Part shown: piece by piece, positions 1-7,577 of the stretch | Numbering within the stretch: position 1 is the stretch's first letter | Layout: every line of letters starts with the position of its first letter | Origin: Poriferisodalis sp965231925 | Lineage (GTDB): Bacteria > Actinomycetota > Acidimicrobiia > Acidimicrobiales > Poriferisodalaceae | Assembly (NCBI GenBank): GCA_965231925.1 | Contig: OZ246894.1 | Location: 1,860,001 to 1,924,000, forward strand | DNA length: 64,000 nucleotides | Direction: 5' to 3' | Made by a program: the position numbers and the translations under genes | Notes under the pieces: generated by a model | What the model was told of the DNA's origin: nothing | The model's database searches: none | The model's input: the letters and a program-made list of their open reading frames with translations, nothing else

Positions 1-662
1 CGCCGCTGGTGATCGTGTCGGCTCCGGCATCGGGCGCGGATGCCACGTTTGTCGTGGGCGTGAACGACGCCGACTTCGACCCCGAGGCGCACAAGGTGGT
101 GTCGAACGCGAGCTGCACCACCAACTGCTTCGTGCCGATGGTGCAGGTGCTCGACCAGGCGTTCGGCGTCCAGCAGGGCCTGATGACGACCATCCACGCA
201 TACACGGGCGACCAGTCGCTGGTGGACGGGCCGCATTCCGACCTGCGTCGTGCCCGGGCCTCAGCGGTGAACATCATCCCGACATCGACCGGCGCAGCCC
301 GGGCGACGGGGCTGGTGCTGCAGTCGATGGCGGGCAGGCTGGACGGAACCTCGCTGCGGGTGCCGATCCCCGACGGCTCGATCACCGATTTCACGGCGAC
401 CCTCGACGCCAGCCCCAGCGTCGAAGAAGTGAACGAGGCCTTCGCAGCCGCTGCGTCCAGCGGGCCGCTGGCAGGAGTGCTCGACTACTCCACCGATCCG
501 CTCGTCAGCAGCGACATCGTGGGCAACCCGGCGAGCTGCGTCTTCGACGCGGGCCTGACCATGGCGATGGGCACCATGGTCAAGGTGCTCGGCTGGTATG
601 ACAACGAGTGGGGCTACTCCAACCGGCTGGTGGACTTGGTCCAGATCGCGTGCAATCGGTGA
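1..662 (+). CDS. gap: Glyceraldehyde-3-phosphate dehydrogenase, C-terminal part (5' truncated by window edge)
   Basis: The reading frame is already open at base 3 and ends at TGA 660-662, so about 219 C-terminal codons are present and the N-terminal NAD-binding half lies outside the window. The enzyme oxidises and phosphorylates glyceraldehyde 3-phosphate with NAD(P) in cytosolic glycolysis. The catalytic-cysteine motif SNASCTTNC, the catalytic-histidine segment TTIHAYTGDQ, the phosphate-site segment STGAARATG and the C-terminal WYDNEWGYSNR signature are all visible. pgk and tpiA follow on the same strand, the usual actinobacterial glycolytic order. Confidence 0.97.
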   Translation, partial: PLVIVSAPASGADATFVVGVNDADFDPEAHKVVSNASCTTNCFVPMVQVLDQAFGVQQGLMTTIHAYTGDQSLVDGPHSDLRRARASAVNIIPTSTGAARATGLVLQSMAGRLDGTSLRVPIPDGSITDFTATLDASPSVEEVNEAFAAAASSGPLAGVLDYSTDPLVSSDIVGNPASCVFDAGLTMAMGTMVKVLGWYDNEWGYSNRLVDLVQIACNR

Positions 663-756
663 GACCGGCGACCATGGGGCCGGCGAGGTCGATCGCGCTG
701 CCAGCGAAGCGTGTCGCTGCGGTGGAGAATGGGGCGGCGCGTCCGGACGGCAACCC

Positions 757-1935
757 ATGAACGAGTCGGTGCCGCTGCCGACGCTGGAAGATTTGGATCG
801 GCGGCTCGGCGGCCTCGACGGCCGGCGCATTCTGATTCGCTGCGACTTCAACGTCCCGCTGCGCGACGTGCCGGGCGGGCAACCTGAGATTGCTGACGAC
901 CTGCGCATACGGGCGGCGCTGCCGACACTGAGCTGGCTGACCGAGCGTGGAGCGGCCGTGACCGCGTGCTCGCACCTCGGCCGCCCTTCGGGCAAGCCCG
1001 AGGAGCGATACTCGTTGGCGCCTGTCGCTGAGCGCTTGGGCAAGGTTGCTCCCGATATCGCCTTGGTCGAGAACCTTCGCTTCCACGCAGGCGAGACGGC
1101 CAACGACCCGGCATTCGTTGACGCCCTCCTCGAGGGCGACGTCGTCGTCGGTTTCGGCGGCGCTGCGACTTCGATGCCGTTCGACGGTTTCGTGAACGAC
1201 GCCTTCGGTGCCAGCCATCGGGCGCATGCCTCCATCGTCGGACCGCCGCGGCGCCTGCCGAGCGCGGCGGGCCGGTTGCTCCACCGGGAAGCCGAGGTGC
1301 TCGGCGGCCTGCGAACCGACGCCAAGCGGCCGTTTGTGGCGGTGCTGGGCGGTGCCAAGGTCAGCGACAAGCTCGGCGTGGTTGAGGCGCTGCTGTCGGT
1401 GGTCGACACGCTGGTGATCGGCGGAGGCATGTGCTTCACGTTCCTGGCCGCTCTCGGGCACTCCATAGGCGATTCGCTCTGCGAGCCCGACTTCATCGAG
1501 ACCTGCGAACGCCTGCTGGAGAGCGGCGCCAACATCGTGCTGCCTACCGACATCACCGCCCTTGACGCTGGCGGCACGGTTCGCCAGATGGGTCGCAGAC
1601 TGCCCGACGGTTGCCGCGGCCTCGATATCGGGCCTGGCTCCGCAGCCGAGTTCGACGACGTCATCGCTGGTGCTCGCACCGTCTTCTGGAACGGTCCGAT
1701 GGGCATGTTCGAAGACGAGCGTTTCGCTGCGGGAACCCGCGCAGTCGCCCAATCGATGGCCGACTCCCGTGCGTTCACCGTTGTCGGCGGCGGCGACAGC
1801 GCAGCAGCGGTGGCCCAGTTCGGCATTGCCCCGTACATGGATCACATCTCGACTGGGGGAGGGGCAGGCCTCGAACTCATCGAACACGGAGATCTGCCCG
1901 GCCTCGCGGCCCTGCGAGACTCGCCGCACCAGTAG
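757..1935 (+). CDS. pgk: Phosphoglycerate kinase
   Basis: 392 residues, normal for the family. It transfers phosphate from 1,3-bisphosphoglycerate to ADP in the cytosol. Visible family motifs are RCDFNVPL (28-35), SHLGRPSGKPEERYSLAPV (72-90), ENLRF (105-109), GGAKVSDKL (198-206), the nucleotide-site IGGGM (221-225), WNGPMGMFE (311-319) and VGGGDSAAA (343-351). The ATG at 757 is chosen because homology begins a few residues later; the open frame runs further upstream (to 598) inside gap without homology. It lies 94 bp after gap and 91 bp before tpiA. Confidence 0.96.
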   Translation: MNESVPLPTLEDLDRRLGGLDGRRILIRCDFNVPLRDVPGGQPEIADDLRIRAALPTLSWLTERGAAVTACSHLGRPSGKPEERYSLAPVAERLGKVAPDIALVENLRFHAGETANDPAFVDALLEGDVVVGFGGAATSMPFDGFVNDAFGASHRAHASIVGPPRRLPSAAGRLLHREAEVLGGLRTDAKRPFVAVLGGAKVSDKLGVVEALLSVVDTLVIGGGMCFTFLAALGHSIGDSLCEPDFIETCERLLESGANIVLPTDITALDAGGTVRQMGRRLPDGCRGLDIGPGSAAEFDDVIAGARTVFWNGPMGMFEDERFAAGTRAVAQSMADSRAFTVVGGGDSAAAVAQFGIAPYMDHISTGGGAGLELIEHGDLPGLAALRDSPHQ

Positions 1936-1955
1936 GTCAGTCGGGGAGAACGACA

Positions 1956-2030
1956 ATGAGCCGAACGCCTTTGATCTCCGGCACGACCCGCCGTCCCGGC
2001 GGGCAATCGAAGAGAGGGGGCAGACGATGA
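1956..2030 (+). promoter_or_regulatory. Duplicated tpiA start forming a 24-codon leader ORF with a hairpin
   Basis: The first 28 bases of tpiA (from the ATG at 2027) occur almost perfectly 71 bp upstream at 1956-1983, with one mismatch. The upstream copy encodes M-S-R-T-P-L-I-S-G, then diverges into an Arg/Gly-rich tail and stops at TGA 2028-2030. This stop overlaps the tpiA start codon (ATGA), which is the layout of translational coupling. Between the two starts lies a perfect 7-bp hairpin with a 3-base loop (1987-2003). Both copies have a purine-rich ribosome-binding stretch upstream. The arrangement is seen in the sequence; a regulatory role is inference, and a chance tandem duplication is the alternative. 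Confidence 0.6.
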
Positions 2031-2794
2031 GCCGAACGCCTTTGATCTCGGGCAACTGGAAGATGCACCTCAACCACCTTGAGGCCATCCAGCTCTGCCA
2101 GAAACTGAGCTACGAACTGGCTCGCCACCGCTACGACCAGGCTGAGGTCAGCCTGCACCCGCCCTTTGTCGACCTGCGCAGCTGCCAGACCGTCATCGAC
2201 GCCGACCGGCTCGAATTCAAGCTCGGCGCCCAGAACTGCCACGACCACAACAAGGGCGCCTTCACGGGCGAGATTTCCCCGTCCATGCTCGCCAAACTCG
2301 ACGTGAGCTACGTCATCGTCGGCCACAGCGAACGCCGAGCCCTCTTCAACGAGACCGACGAGTTCATTGCCGCCAAAGCTGCCGCTGTCGCCAAGGCAGG
2401 CATGACCCCGATCGTCTGCGTCGGCGAGACCCTCGAACAGCGCGAATCCGGTCAAGCCGCCGCCGTCGTGACCACCCAGCTCAGAGGCAGCCTCGCCAAG
2501 CTCACCAAAGCAAGTTTCGAGACCATGGTCGTTGCCTACGAGCCGGTTTGGGCCATCGGAACGGGCCGTAATGCTTCCCCCGAAGACGCCCAAGACATGT
2601 GCGCCACAGCCCGAAACGTGATCGACGACATTCGCCGGGGTGCCGGCGAGCACGTCCGTATCCAATACGGAGGCTCGGTCAAGCCCGCCAACGCCCACGA
2701 GCTCCTCCGCCAGCCCGACATCGACGGCGCCCTGGTCGGCGGTGCATCCCTGGACGCAGTCCAGTTCGCCCGGATAGTCCAAGCCGCCGCCTAG
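2027..2794 (+). CDS. tpiA: Triosephosphate isomerase
   Basis: 255 residues, full length. It interconverts dihydroxyacetone phosphate and glyceraldehyde 3-phosphate. The catalytic Lys12 in GNWKM, His100 in VGHSERR and Glu172 in AYEPVWAIGTG are present, as is the phosphate-gripper YGGSVKPAN near the C-terminus. The ATG at 2027 is preceded by a G-rich ribosome-binding stretch (agaggggg) and is the only start giving a family-like N-terminus. An unusual near-copy of the first nine codons sits 71 bp upstream and ends in an ATGA overlap with this start. A large hairpin follows the stop. Confidence 0.97.
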   Translation: MSRTPLISGNWKMHLNHLEAIQLCQKLSYELARHRYDQAEVSLHPPFVDLRSCQTVIDADRLEFKLGAQNCHDHNKGAFTGEISPSMLAKLDVSYVIVGHSERRALFNETDEFIAAKAAAVAKAGMTPIVCVGETLEQRESGQAAAVVTTQLRGSLAKLTKASFETMVVAYEPVWAIGTGRNASPEDAQDMCATARNVIDDIRRGAGEHVRIQYGGSVKPANAHELLRQPDIDGALVGGASLDAVQFARIVQAAA

Positions 2795-2827
2795 CGCAAC
2801 ACTGCAGGCGAAGAACCGCAAGCGCGA

Positions 2828-2944
2828 GGGGTGGGGGCGGGCTGCGGTGCCCGCGCGCAGTTATGCGGCGCCAAAGCCCATCCAACGCTCAACCATTGCG
2901 CCGCATCTGTTTGAAGCACGGGTGCCGCAGCCCGCCCCCACCCC
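2828..2944. terminator. Very large imperfect hairpin downstream of tpiA
   Basis: Arms 2828-2853 and 2919-2944 are inverted repeats pairing at 24 of 26 positions, very rich in G on the left and C on the right. A second nested stem pairs 2863-2873 with 2896-2906 (10 of 11), leaving a loop of about 22 bases. There is no T-run after it, so it is not a classical Rho-independent terminator. It could end the gap-pgk-tpiA transcript or be a palindromic intergenic element. Confidence 0.6.
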
Positions 2945-2962
2945 GGTCGTGAACCGGTGAAG

Positions 2963-2991
2963 TTGCAAGTTGTTCCCGGAGTGGGTACTAT
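2963..2991 (+). promoter_or_regulatory. Putative sigma-70-type promoter for the phasin/XRE pair
   Basis: TTGCAA at 2963-2968 and TACTAT at 2986-2991 are separated by exactly 17 bp, about 60 bp before the start codon at 3051. It sits immediately after the large hairpin that closes the glycolytic unit, so the storage module would have its own transcription start. Predicted by pattern only. Confidence 0.45.
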
Positions 2992-3050
2992 TTCTAGCAG
3001 CGCCGGTGACCCCCGCCGGTGATTCCCCTTCATCTTCAGGAGCCAGCCCC

Positions 3051-3329
3051 ATGGCCGTACTTGATTCCGTCCGTGAAATGCAGGACCGCACCCTCGAGCA
3101 GATGAAGACTGCCCAAGAGCAGTTCGTCTCGATGAACGAGCGCGTGGCCGAGGCCTGGCTGTCCGCCGCCCCGGCGATGTCGAGCCCGTTTGCGGAATAC
3201 CTGCCCAAGCCCACCGAGATGATCGACACCTACTTCAGCTTCCTGGGCCAAGTGCACGAGGCCAACAAGGACTGCGCTGCGCGCATCGCCGCTGCGTGGG
3301 AGCGCGCCAGCGAGGATGCCCAGGCCTGA
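3051..3329 (+). CDS. Small phasin-like protein (PHA granule-associated, putative)
   Basis: 92 residues, almost entirely predicted amphipathic helix: heptad-like content in residues 1-45 (VREMQDRTLEQMKTAQEQF), a Pro-containing break (EYLPKPTEMID), then a second helix. No catalytic motif. This size and composition fit small phasins or helical proteins that coat PHA granules. That reading is supported by the XRE regulator directly downstream (stop and start overlap, TGATG) and PhaC 5 kb away. The ATG at 3051 has an AGGAG-type site 8 bases upstream. The helical nature is seen; granule binding is inference. Confidence 0.6.
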   Translation: MAVLDSVREMQDRTLEQMKTAQEQFVSMNERVAEAWLSAAPAMSSPFAEYLPKPTEMIDTYFSFLGQVHEANKDCAARIAAAWERASEDAQA

Positions 3330-3718
3330 TGGCCGCTTCCGACCCTGACGCCGCAGAAGCGGACGATCAACGGTCGGGACACGCTTTCCCCGGATTCGAT
3401 CAGCTGGGCGCGTTCATACGGGCCCAACGGGAGATGATGGAGCTGAGCCAGCGCCAGCTCGCCAAGATGGCGCAGCTGTCGAACCCGTACCTCAGCCAGA
3501 TCGAGCGCGGGCTCCACGAGCCGTCGGTGCGGGTGCTCAAGTCAATTGCTGAAGCGCTTAACGTGCGGGCAGCCACGTTGCTGTCGTACGCCGGCTTGAT
3601 GGACCGTGAAGATGTGCCGACGGTGATCGAAGCAGTCCAAGCCGATCCGAACCTGACCGATGAGCAAAAGGCAGCCCTGCTGGGCGTCTATCGAAGTTTC
3701 GACGCCGGCGGAGACTGA
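3329..3718 (+). CDS. XRE-family helix-turn-helix regulator of the PHA module
   Basis: 129 residues. An XRE/Cro-type HTH occupies about residues 25-85: LGAFIRAQREMMELSQRQLAKM, then SNPYLSQIERGLHEPSVRVLKSIAEALNV, the typical recognition-helix and scaffold pattern. The C-terminal 35 residues form an acidic helix with no recognised ligand domain. The start overlaps the stop of the preceding phasin-like gene, so the two are translationally coupled and the regulator probably senses granule or phasin status. It likely controls storage genes nearby; its operator is not evident. Confidence 0.8.
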   Translation: MAASDPDAAEADDQRSGHAFPGFDQLGAFIRAQREMMELSQRQLAKMAQLSNPYLSQIERGLHEPSVRVLKSIAEALNVRAATLLSYAGLMDREDVPTVIEAVQADPNLTDEQKAALLGVYRSFDAGGD

Positions 3719-3740
3719 GCTGCGGTGATCGGGCCCGCCG

Positions 3741-3821
3741 AGAGGCTGAGCCGACCGGCGAAGCCGTGGCCCGAGCGGCCCGTGAGCGGAGCGAACTAGA
3801 GCGGGAAGTGACAGGTGCGAC
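3741..3821 (+). repeat. Dispersed intergenic repeat, copy 1 (inverted copy at 12022-12104)
   Basis: About 80 bases between the XRE gene and the acyl-CoA synthetase. The reverse complement of 12022-12104 matches it over its whole length with around ten differences, and the first 45 bases are nearly identical (core: gcgaagccgtggcccgagcg). Both copies lie between genes, in opposite orientation, and bracket the PHA module. No transposase, terminal repeats or target duplication are visible. Confidence 0.75.
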
Positions 3822-3868
3822 AACCGAACGGCTCGTTTCATCGCACGACTTGCGAGGCTGGTGACAGC

Positions 3869-5434
3869 ATGTGGAAGGTTGCCTTGCGCATGGGTGCCGC
3901 CGATGCGGCCCTGGCTTCAGCACGCTGGTGGGCATCGGTGCGCTGGGGCCTCGGCACTGCGGCGTCTGTGTCCGCAGCAGCCCTCCGGTTCGGCGGCCGA
4001 GCTGCAGTCGTCGACGATGAGGGCTCGATCGACTACCGCACGCTGGACCGTGCAGCGTCCAGCGTGGCCGCCCGCATGCGTGCCGCGGCGACGGGGCCCG
4101 ATGGAAGCCTGGCTGCCGTCGGCATCCTGTGTCGCAACCACCGGTGGTTCGTGACCGCACTGGTTGCCGCCGAGCGGGCCGGCTGCGACACGGTGCTGCT
4201 GTCGACGGCGTTGCCAGCCTCGAACCTTGCTGAGGTCTGCGAGCGCGACGGCATTGCCGTCATCGTGACCGACCAGGAGTTCTCCGAGGTCATTGCCCAG
4301 TCAGGCACGACCGCAACCGTGCTCGTGGCCGACGGGAGCGGTTCCGGTGCGATGGCCCGCGTCGCCGCCGAGGGACGGCAGTGCTCACCCCCGACGCGCC
4401 GGCCAAAGCTCGTCCTGCTGACGTCTGGCACCACCGGCGCCCCCAAGAGTGCAGTTCGGACGCTGAAGACGACGCGTGTGGGCGGCGTCGGCATGCTGCG
4501 GCGCGTGCCGTACCGCCTCGGCGACCGTTATCTCATCGCGTCGCCGCTCTTTCACGCTTGGGGTCTGAGCCAGCTGGTCGTTGGGCTGGCTACCGCCAGC
4601 ACCATCGAAGTCAGGCAGCGGTTCGAAGCCGCCGAGATCGGCAAGTTGCTGTGCGAGCACCGCTATGACGCACTCGTAGTGGTGCCGCTGATGCTGCGCC
4701 GCATTCTGGATTTGCCGATCGACCCCACGTCGGTGCGCAGGCCCCGCATGGTGCTCAGCAGCGGGAACGTCCTCTCCGGCGAACTCGCTCGCAAGTGGAT
4801 GGATCGCTTCGGCGATGATCTCTACAACGTCTATGGCTCCACCGAGACCGCCATCGGGACCATCGCAGATCCCGCCGACCTGCGCGCCGCGCCCGGCACC
4901 GTCGGCCGCCCCCCCGACGGGGTCACGCTCACGATTCTCAATGACGACGGCATGCCGGCGCCCCGAGGAACTGCGGGCTGGGTCCATCTCGCCAGCACGG
5001 CGCAATTCCTCGGCTATACCGACGGGAGCGACGGCGACCGGGCCGGCACGCTGATGGCTACGGGCGATATCGGCCGGCTCGATGCCGACGGGCGCCTCCA
5101 TGTCTCGGGCCGCGCCAATGACATGATCGTGACCGGCGGCGAAAATGTGTTCCCGTCCGGCGTGGAGGAGGTGCTCGGCCGTCACCCCAGTGTCGAGATC
5201 GCCGCCGTCGTGGGCGTGGACGATCCCGAGTTCGGTCAGCGTGTGGCAGCGTTCGTGGTGCCGCGCCCGCGCCGGCGCGTCGATGCCGACGTGCTCCGCG
5301 CTTGGGTCGCCGAGAGCCTGCCGAGCTTCATGGTGCCGCGCGACGTCCACTTCGTCGATGCCTTGCCCATGACCACGACCGGCAAGGTCGTGCGGCACCG
5401 ACTGGCGGTGCTGGGACAGTCCGAGCGCGTCTAG
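3869..5434 (+). CDS. AMP-dependent acyl-CoA synthetase (FadD-type)
   Basis: 521 residues. It activates a carboxylic (probably fatty) acid to acyl-AMP and then acyl-CoA. Adenylate-forming motifs are in order: the P-loop-like LLTSGTTGAPKSAVR near residue 190, NVYGSTETAIG near 325, TGDIGRLDADGRLHVSGRANDMI near 400, and the C-terminal catalytic lysine in MTTTGKVVRH near 505. The ATG at 3869 is preferred over the GTG at 3815 because the first 18 codons from the GTG fall partly in a dispersed intergenic repeat and show no homology. In this context it may feed hydroxyacyl-CoA precursors into PHA synthesis or recycle released fatty acids. Exact chain-length specificity cannot be read. Confidence 0.9.
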   Translation: MWKVALRMGAADAALASARWWASVRWGLGTAASVSAAALRFGGRAAVVDDEGSIDYRTLDRAASSVAARMRAAATGPDGSLAAVGILCRNHRWFVTALVAAERAGCDTVLLSTALPASNLAEVCERDGIAVIVTDQEFSEVIAQSGTTATVLVADGSGSGAMARVAAEGRQCSPPTRRPKLVLLTSGTTGAPKSAVRTLKTTRVGGVGMLRRVPYRLGDRYLIASPLFHAWGLSQLVVGLATASTIEVRQRFEAAEIGKLLCEHRYDALVVVPLMLRRILDLPIDPTSVRRPRMVLSSGNVLSGELARKWMDRFGDDLYNVYGSTETAIGTIADPADLRAAPGTVGRPPDGVTLTILNDDGMPAPRGTAGWVHLASTAQFLGYTDGSDGDRAGTLMATGDIGRLDADGRLHVSGRANDMIVTGGENVFPSGVEEVLGRHPSVEIAAVVGVDDPEFGQRVAAFVVPRPRRRVDADVLRAWVAESLPSFMVPRDVHFVDALPMTTTGKVVRHRLAVLGQSERV

Positions 5435-5457
5435 CTGAACCTGCTGCGGCCCGAGGG

Positions 5458-6687
5458 TCAGCGCGGCGGTGCTGCAGGCACGCGGCCGAACGTTTCGGCC
5501 GCCGCGCGATCCACGTAGCGGGAGACCTCGCGCTCGAAGGGGTAGGACAGGTGCGAGCCCTGGTACCACGCCATGTCGGGTCGCTCCCAGTGCTCCCACA
5601 GCGTCTTGACGTTGCCGGGCCGGACCCAGCGGTCGAGCAAGCCGGCGAAGATGTAACGCCGATCGCGGGGGACCTTGCACGGCAGCGACAGCGGCGACAC
5701 CACTGAGAGGATCTGCTCGTACGCCTCCCAGGACAGGCCCCACTGCTCGTAGAAGGGGGGCAGCAGCGGTTCGACCTGCCGGCGGGTGCCGCGTGCCAGA
5801 TCGCTCTCGGGGACACCGGCGATGACTGCGGCAAGGTCGTCTTCCAGGGTGGCAGTCATGGCTGCCATGTAGCCGCCGAGCGAAATGCCTGACACGGCAA
5901 CGGACGGCGCTTCGTGCTGGTCGCGTACCCAGCCGATCACTCGCCGAATGTCCCACGCGCCTTGCGCGACCGTGAACACCGTGTTCATCGCGCCTGCGTG
6001 TATGACCCGGGAACCGCTCACCCCGATTGCGCGGGGCCCGTGCAGCGGCAGAACCACCGCTATCACGTTCAGGCCCCAACGCCGGTGCAAGCGATTCGCG
6101 TACAGCATCCACATGTCCAGCTCTGGCTCGCCGGTGCGGTAGCCGTTGACGGCCACCACCCAGGGCCGCGCCCGGTCGGGATGCTGCAGCATCCACGCGT
6201 GCGTGGTGCGAACCGGTCGGTAGCTCATCCAACGCTCGCGGCCGGGTTCGCCGGGCCACGGCTCGAATTCGCTGTTGAAGCGAACGTGCCAGAAGTCCGC
6301 GTCGCCCGCTGAGGTGGCGCGGATCTGCACGCCGCCGTCGAGTGGCGGGGGAGTGCGGTGGTACGCGGCGGGGTCGTCCAGCCAGCCGCGGTCGGCGTAG
6401 TGCTTGTGTGCCTCGGCGAGTTCGGAGCGGAGTCGCTTTCGGAACGGTCCGTCGGGAATTCTCATGCGGGCCGAGGCCAGCTCGAACTGGATGGACCACT
6501 CGTCAATCATCCACTTCCACGCTGCGGCGGGCGTCTGACGCACTGCCGGCAGATCGTCCTCGCTGTGGCCCCGGATCCAGTCGGCCACCGAGCCAGCCGC
6601 CCGGCAGCCGGCGCGTAGCGGCGACGCAGGCCGACTCGGGGCCTGCCGACGGCTGCCCGATTGAGTGTCAGCGGGGGCGCTGGTCAT
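5458..6687 (-). CDS. Alpha/beta hydrolase, ABHD18-like, PHA-linked
   Basis: 409 residues. The alpha/beta-hydrolase core starts around residue 170 (WVVAVNGYRTG...), with the nucleophile elbow in VSGISLGGYMA (G-x-S-x-G), an acid candidate in FAGLLDRW and the histidine in YQGSHLSYPFERE near the C-terminus. A long N-terminal helical extension (residues 30-120) precedes the core. The ATG at 6687 gives a Ser/Arg-rich lead of about 30 residues that may be over-extended. It lies tail-to-tail with the synthetase and 30 bp from the MarR gene on the same strand. A granule esterase or lipase role is inferred from context only. Confidence 0.7.
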   Translation of the reverse strand: MTSAPADTQSGSRRQAPSRPASPLRAGCRAAGSVADWIRGHSEDDLPAVRQTPAAAWKWMIDEWSIQFELASARMRIPDGPFRKRLRSELAEAHKHYADRGWLDDPAAYHRTPPPLDGGVQIRATSAGDADFWHVRFNSEFEPWPGEPGRERWMSYRPVRTTHAWMLQHPDRARPWVVAVNGYRTGEPELDMWMLYANRLHRRWGLNVIAVVLPLHGPRAIGVSGSRVIHAGAMNTVFTVAQGAWDIRRVIGWVRDQHEAPSVAVSGISLGGYMAAMTATLEDDLAAVIAGVPESDLARGTRRQVEPLLPPFYEQWGLSWEAYEQILSVVSPLSLPCKVPRDRRYIFAGLLDRWVRPGNVKTLWEHWERPDMAWYQGSHLSYPFEREVSRYVDRAAAETFGRVPAAPPR

Positions 6688-6717
6688 GCGACGGGAGTTC
6701 TCCTCGGTGGTCTGGCG

Positions 6718-7326
6718 CTAGAGCGCCCGGGCATCAAGCCGTGCGAGCGCGGCGTCGGTCGACACCAGCATGCGTTCGAGCAAGTCTGCGAGAACTTCAC
6801 GCTCTTGGGTGTTGAAGACGGTGAAGATCTCTTCGTAGATGCGATACGCGCGGTCTACGAAGTACTGGTGGCGGGACGCCCCGAGGTCGGTCAACTCGAC
6901 CAGCACCTCTCGGTGGTCGCGCTCGGCCCGCTGCTTGTAGACGAGCCCATCGGTCTCAAGCCTGGTGATGGCCCGGGTGACGGTGCTTGGCTCGACGTCC
7001 ATGATGTCCGCGAGTGCTCGAATCGTCGCAGGCCCGTTTCCGGCCACGGCATCGAGCGCCCGGAATTGGCCCGGTTCGATCGACTTCGATCCGCCGCCGA
7101 GGACGTGCCGGCGCAGGCGCTCGACGGTCGGCCCCAGCCGGGCGGCGCGCCACAGGGCGGCGACCTTGTGATCGAGGTCCCAGTCATCCCCCCACTCGGC
7201 GGACACCGGAGCACTCGGCTGTTGCGCGTCATGAACACGAGGCAGCCCGAGGGTGCGACGAGTGCCGCTGCCTCCAGACTGCGCTGTGTCTCCCGCGCCC
7301 TGCTGGTCCGTTTCAATCACGTTCAT
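6718..7326 (-). CDS. MarR-family transcriptional regulator
   Basis: 202 residues. The winged helix occupies about 85-160: ATIRALADIMDVEPSTVTRAITRLETDGLVYKQ is the recognition region and RDHREVLVELTDLG the wing. The first 45 residues are low-complexity and polar, longer than in most MarR proteins; a later start is possible. It is transcribed away from the PhaE-like gene, and two similar 20-bp palindromic sites lie in the 251-bp divergent region. One overlaps the phaE-side -10 box, which is strong context for a local repressor of the PHA operon. Confidence 0.9.
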   Translation of the reverse strand: MNVIETDQQGAGDTAQSGGSGTRRTLGLPRVHDAQQPSAPVSAEWGDDWDLDHKVAALWRAARLGPTVERLRRHVLGGGSKSIEPGQFRALDAVAGNGPATIRALADIMDVEPSTVTRAITRLETDGLVYKQRAERDHREVLVELTDLGASRHQYFVDRAYRIYEEIFTVFNTQEREVLADLLERMLVSTDAALARLDARAL

Positions 7327-7373
7327 TGGCTGAGTTCATATTCTAGCCGATCCGCCAGCCTGCCCAGCAGTTC

Positions 7374-7459
7374 ATTGCAGGGTGTCACACAATTTCCCGA
7401 GGCGAAATGCTTTTGTTACACGGCCGTCATCCAGATATGATTGCATAGCGTCATGCAAT
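7374..7459. promoter_or_regulatory. Two operator-like sites for the MarR regulator
   Basis: Site B (7440-7459) is ATTGCAT, six bases, ATGCAAT: a perfect 7-bp inverted repeat. Site A (7374-7393) aligns with it at 15 of 20 positions, keeping ATTGCA at one end and CAAT at the other. Centres are 66 bp apart. Site B overlaps the -10 hexamer of the predicted phaE promoter; site A lies toward the marR gene. This is typical of MarR autorepression of a divergent pair. Confidence 0.6.
7413..7441 (+). promoter_or_regulatory. Putative promoter of the phaE-phaC operon
   Basis: TTGTTA at 7413-7418 and TATGAT at 7436-7441 are spaced by 17 bp, close to the sigma-70-like consensus. The predicted start of transcription falls inside operator-like site B, so repressor binding there would block the polymerase. 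The leader to the ATG at 7578 would be about 130 bases. Confidence 0.55.
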
Positions 7460-7577
7460 TGATGGACAACGGCGCTTGTCCCGTCCGTTTATCAATTCGC
7501 ACCGGCAGGTGTCTCGCACGCCGCCGGAATTCGTGACATCAGACCGGATACCCCCCCTTTTCCCGGAGGAAACAAAC

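Noticed and set aside
261..2088. Long minus-strand open frames opposite gap/pgk (over 500 codons)
   Set aside because: These are antisense frames produced by high GC codon bias; they have no homology or ribosome-binding sites and overlap certain genes completely.
3815..3868. GTG 3815 as the start of the acyl-CoA synthetase
   Set aside because: The GTG lies inside the dispersed repeat and the added residues have no homology; ATG 3869 is more plausible.
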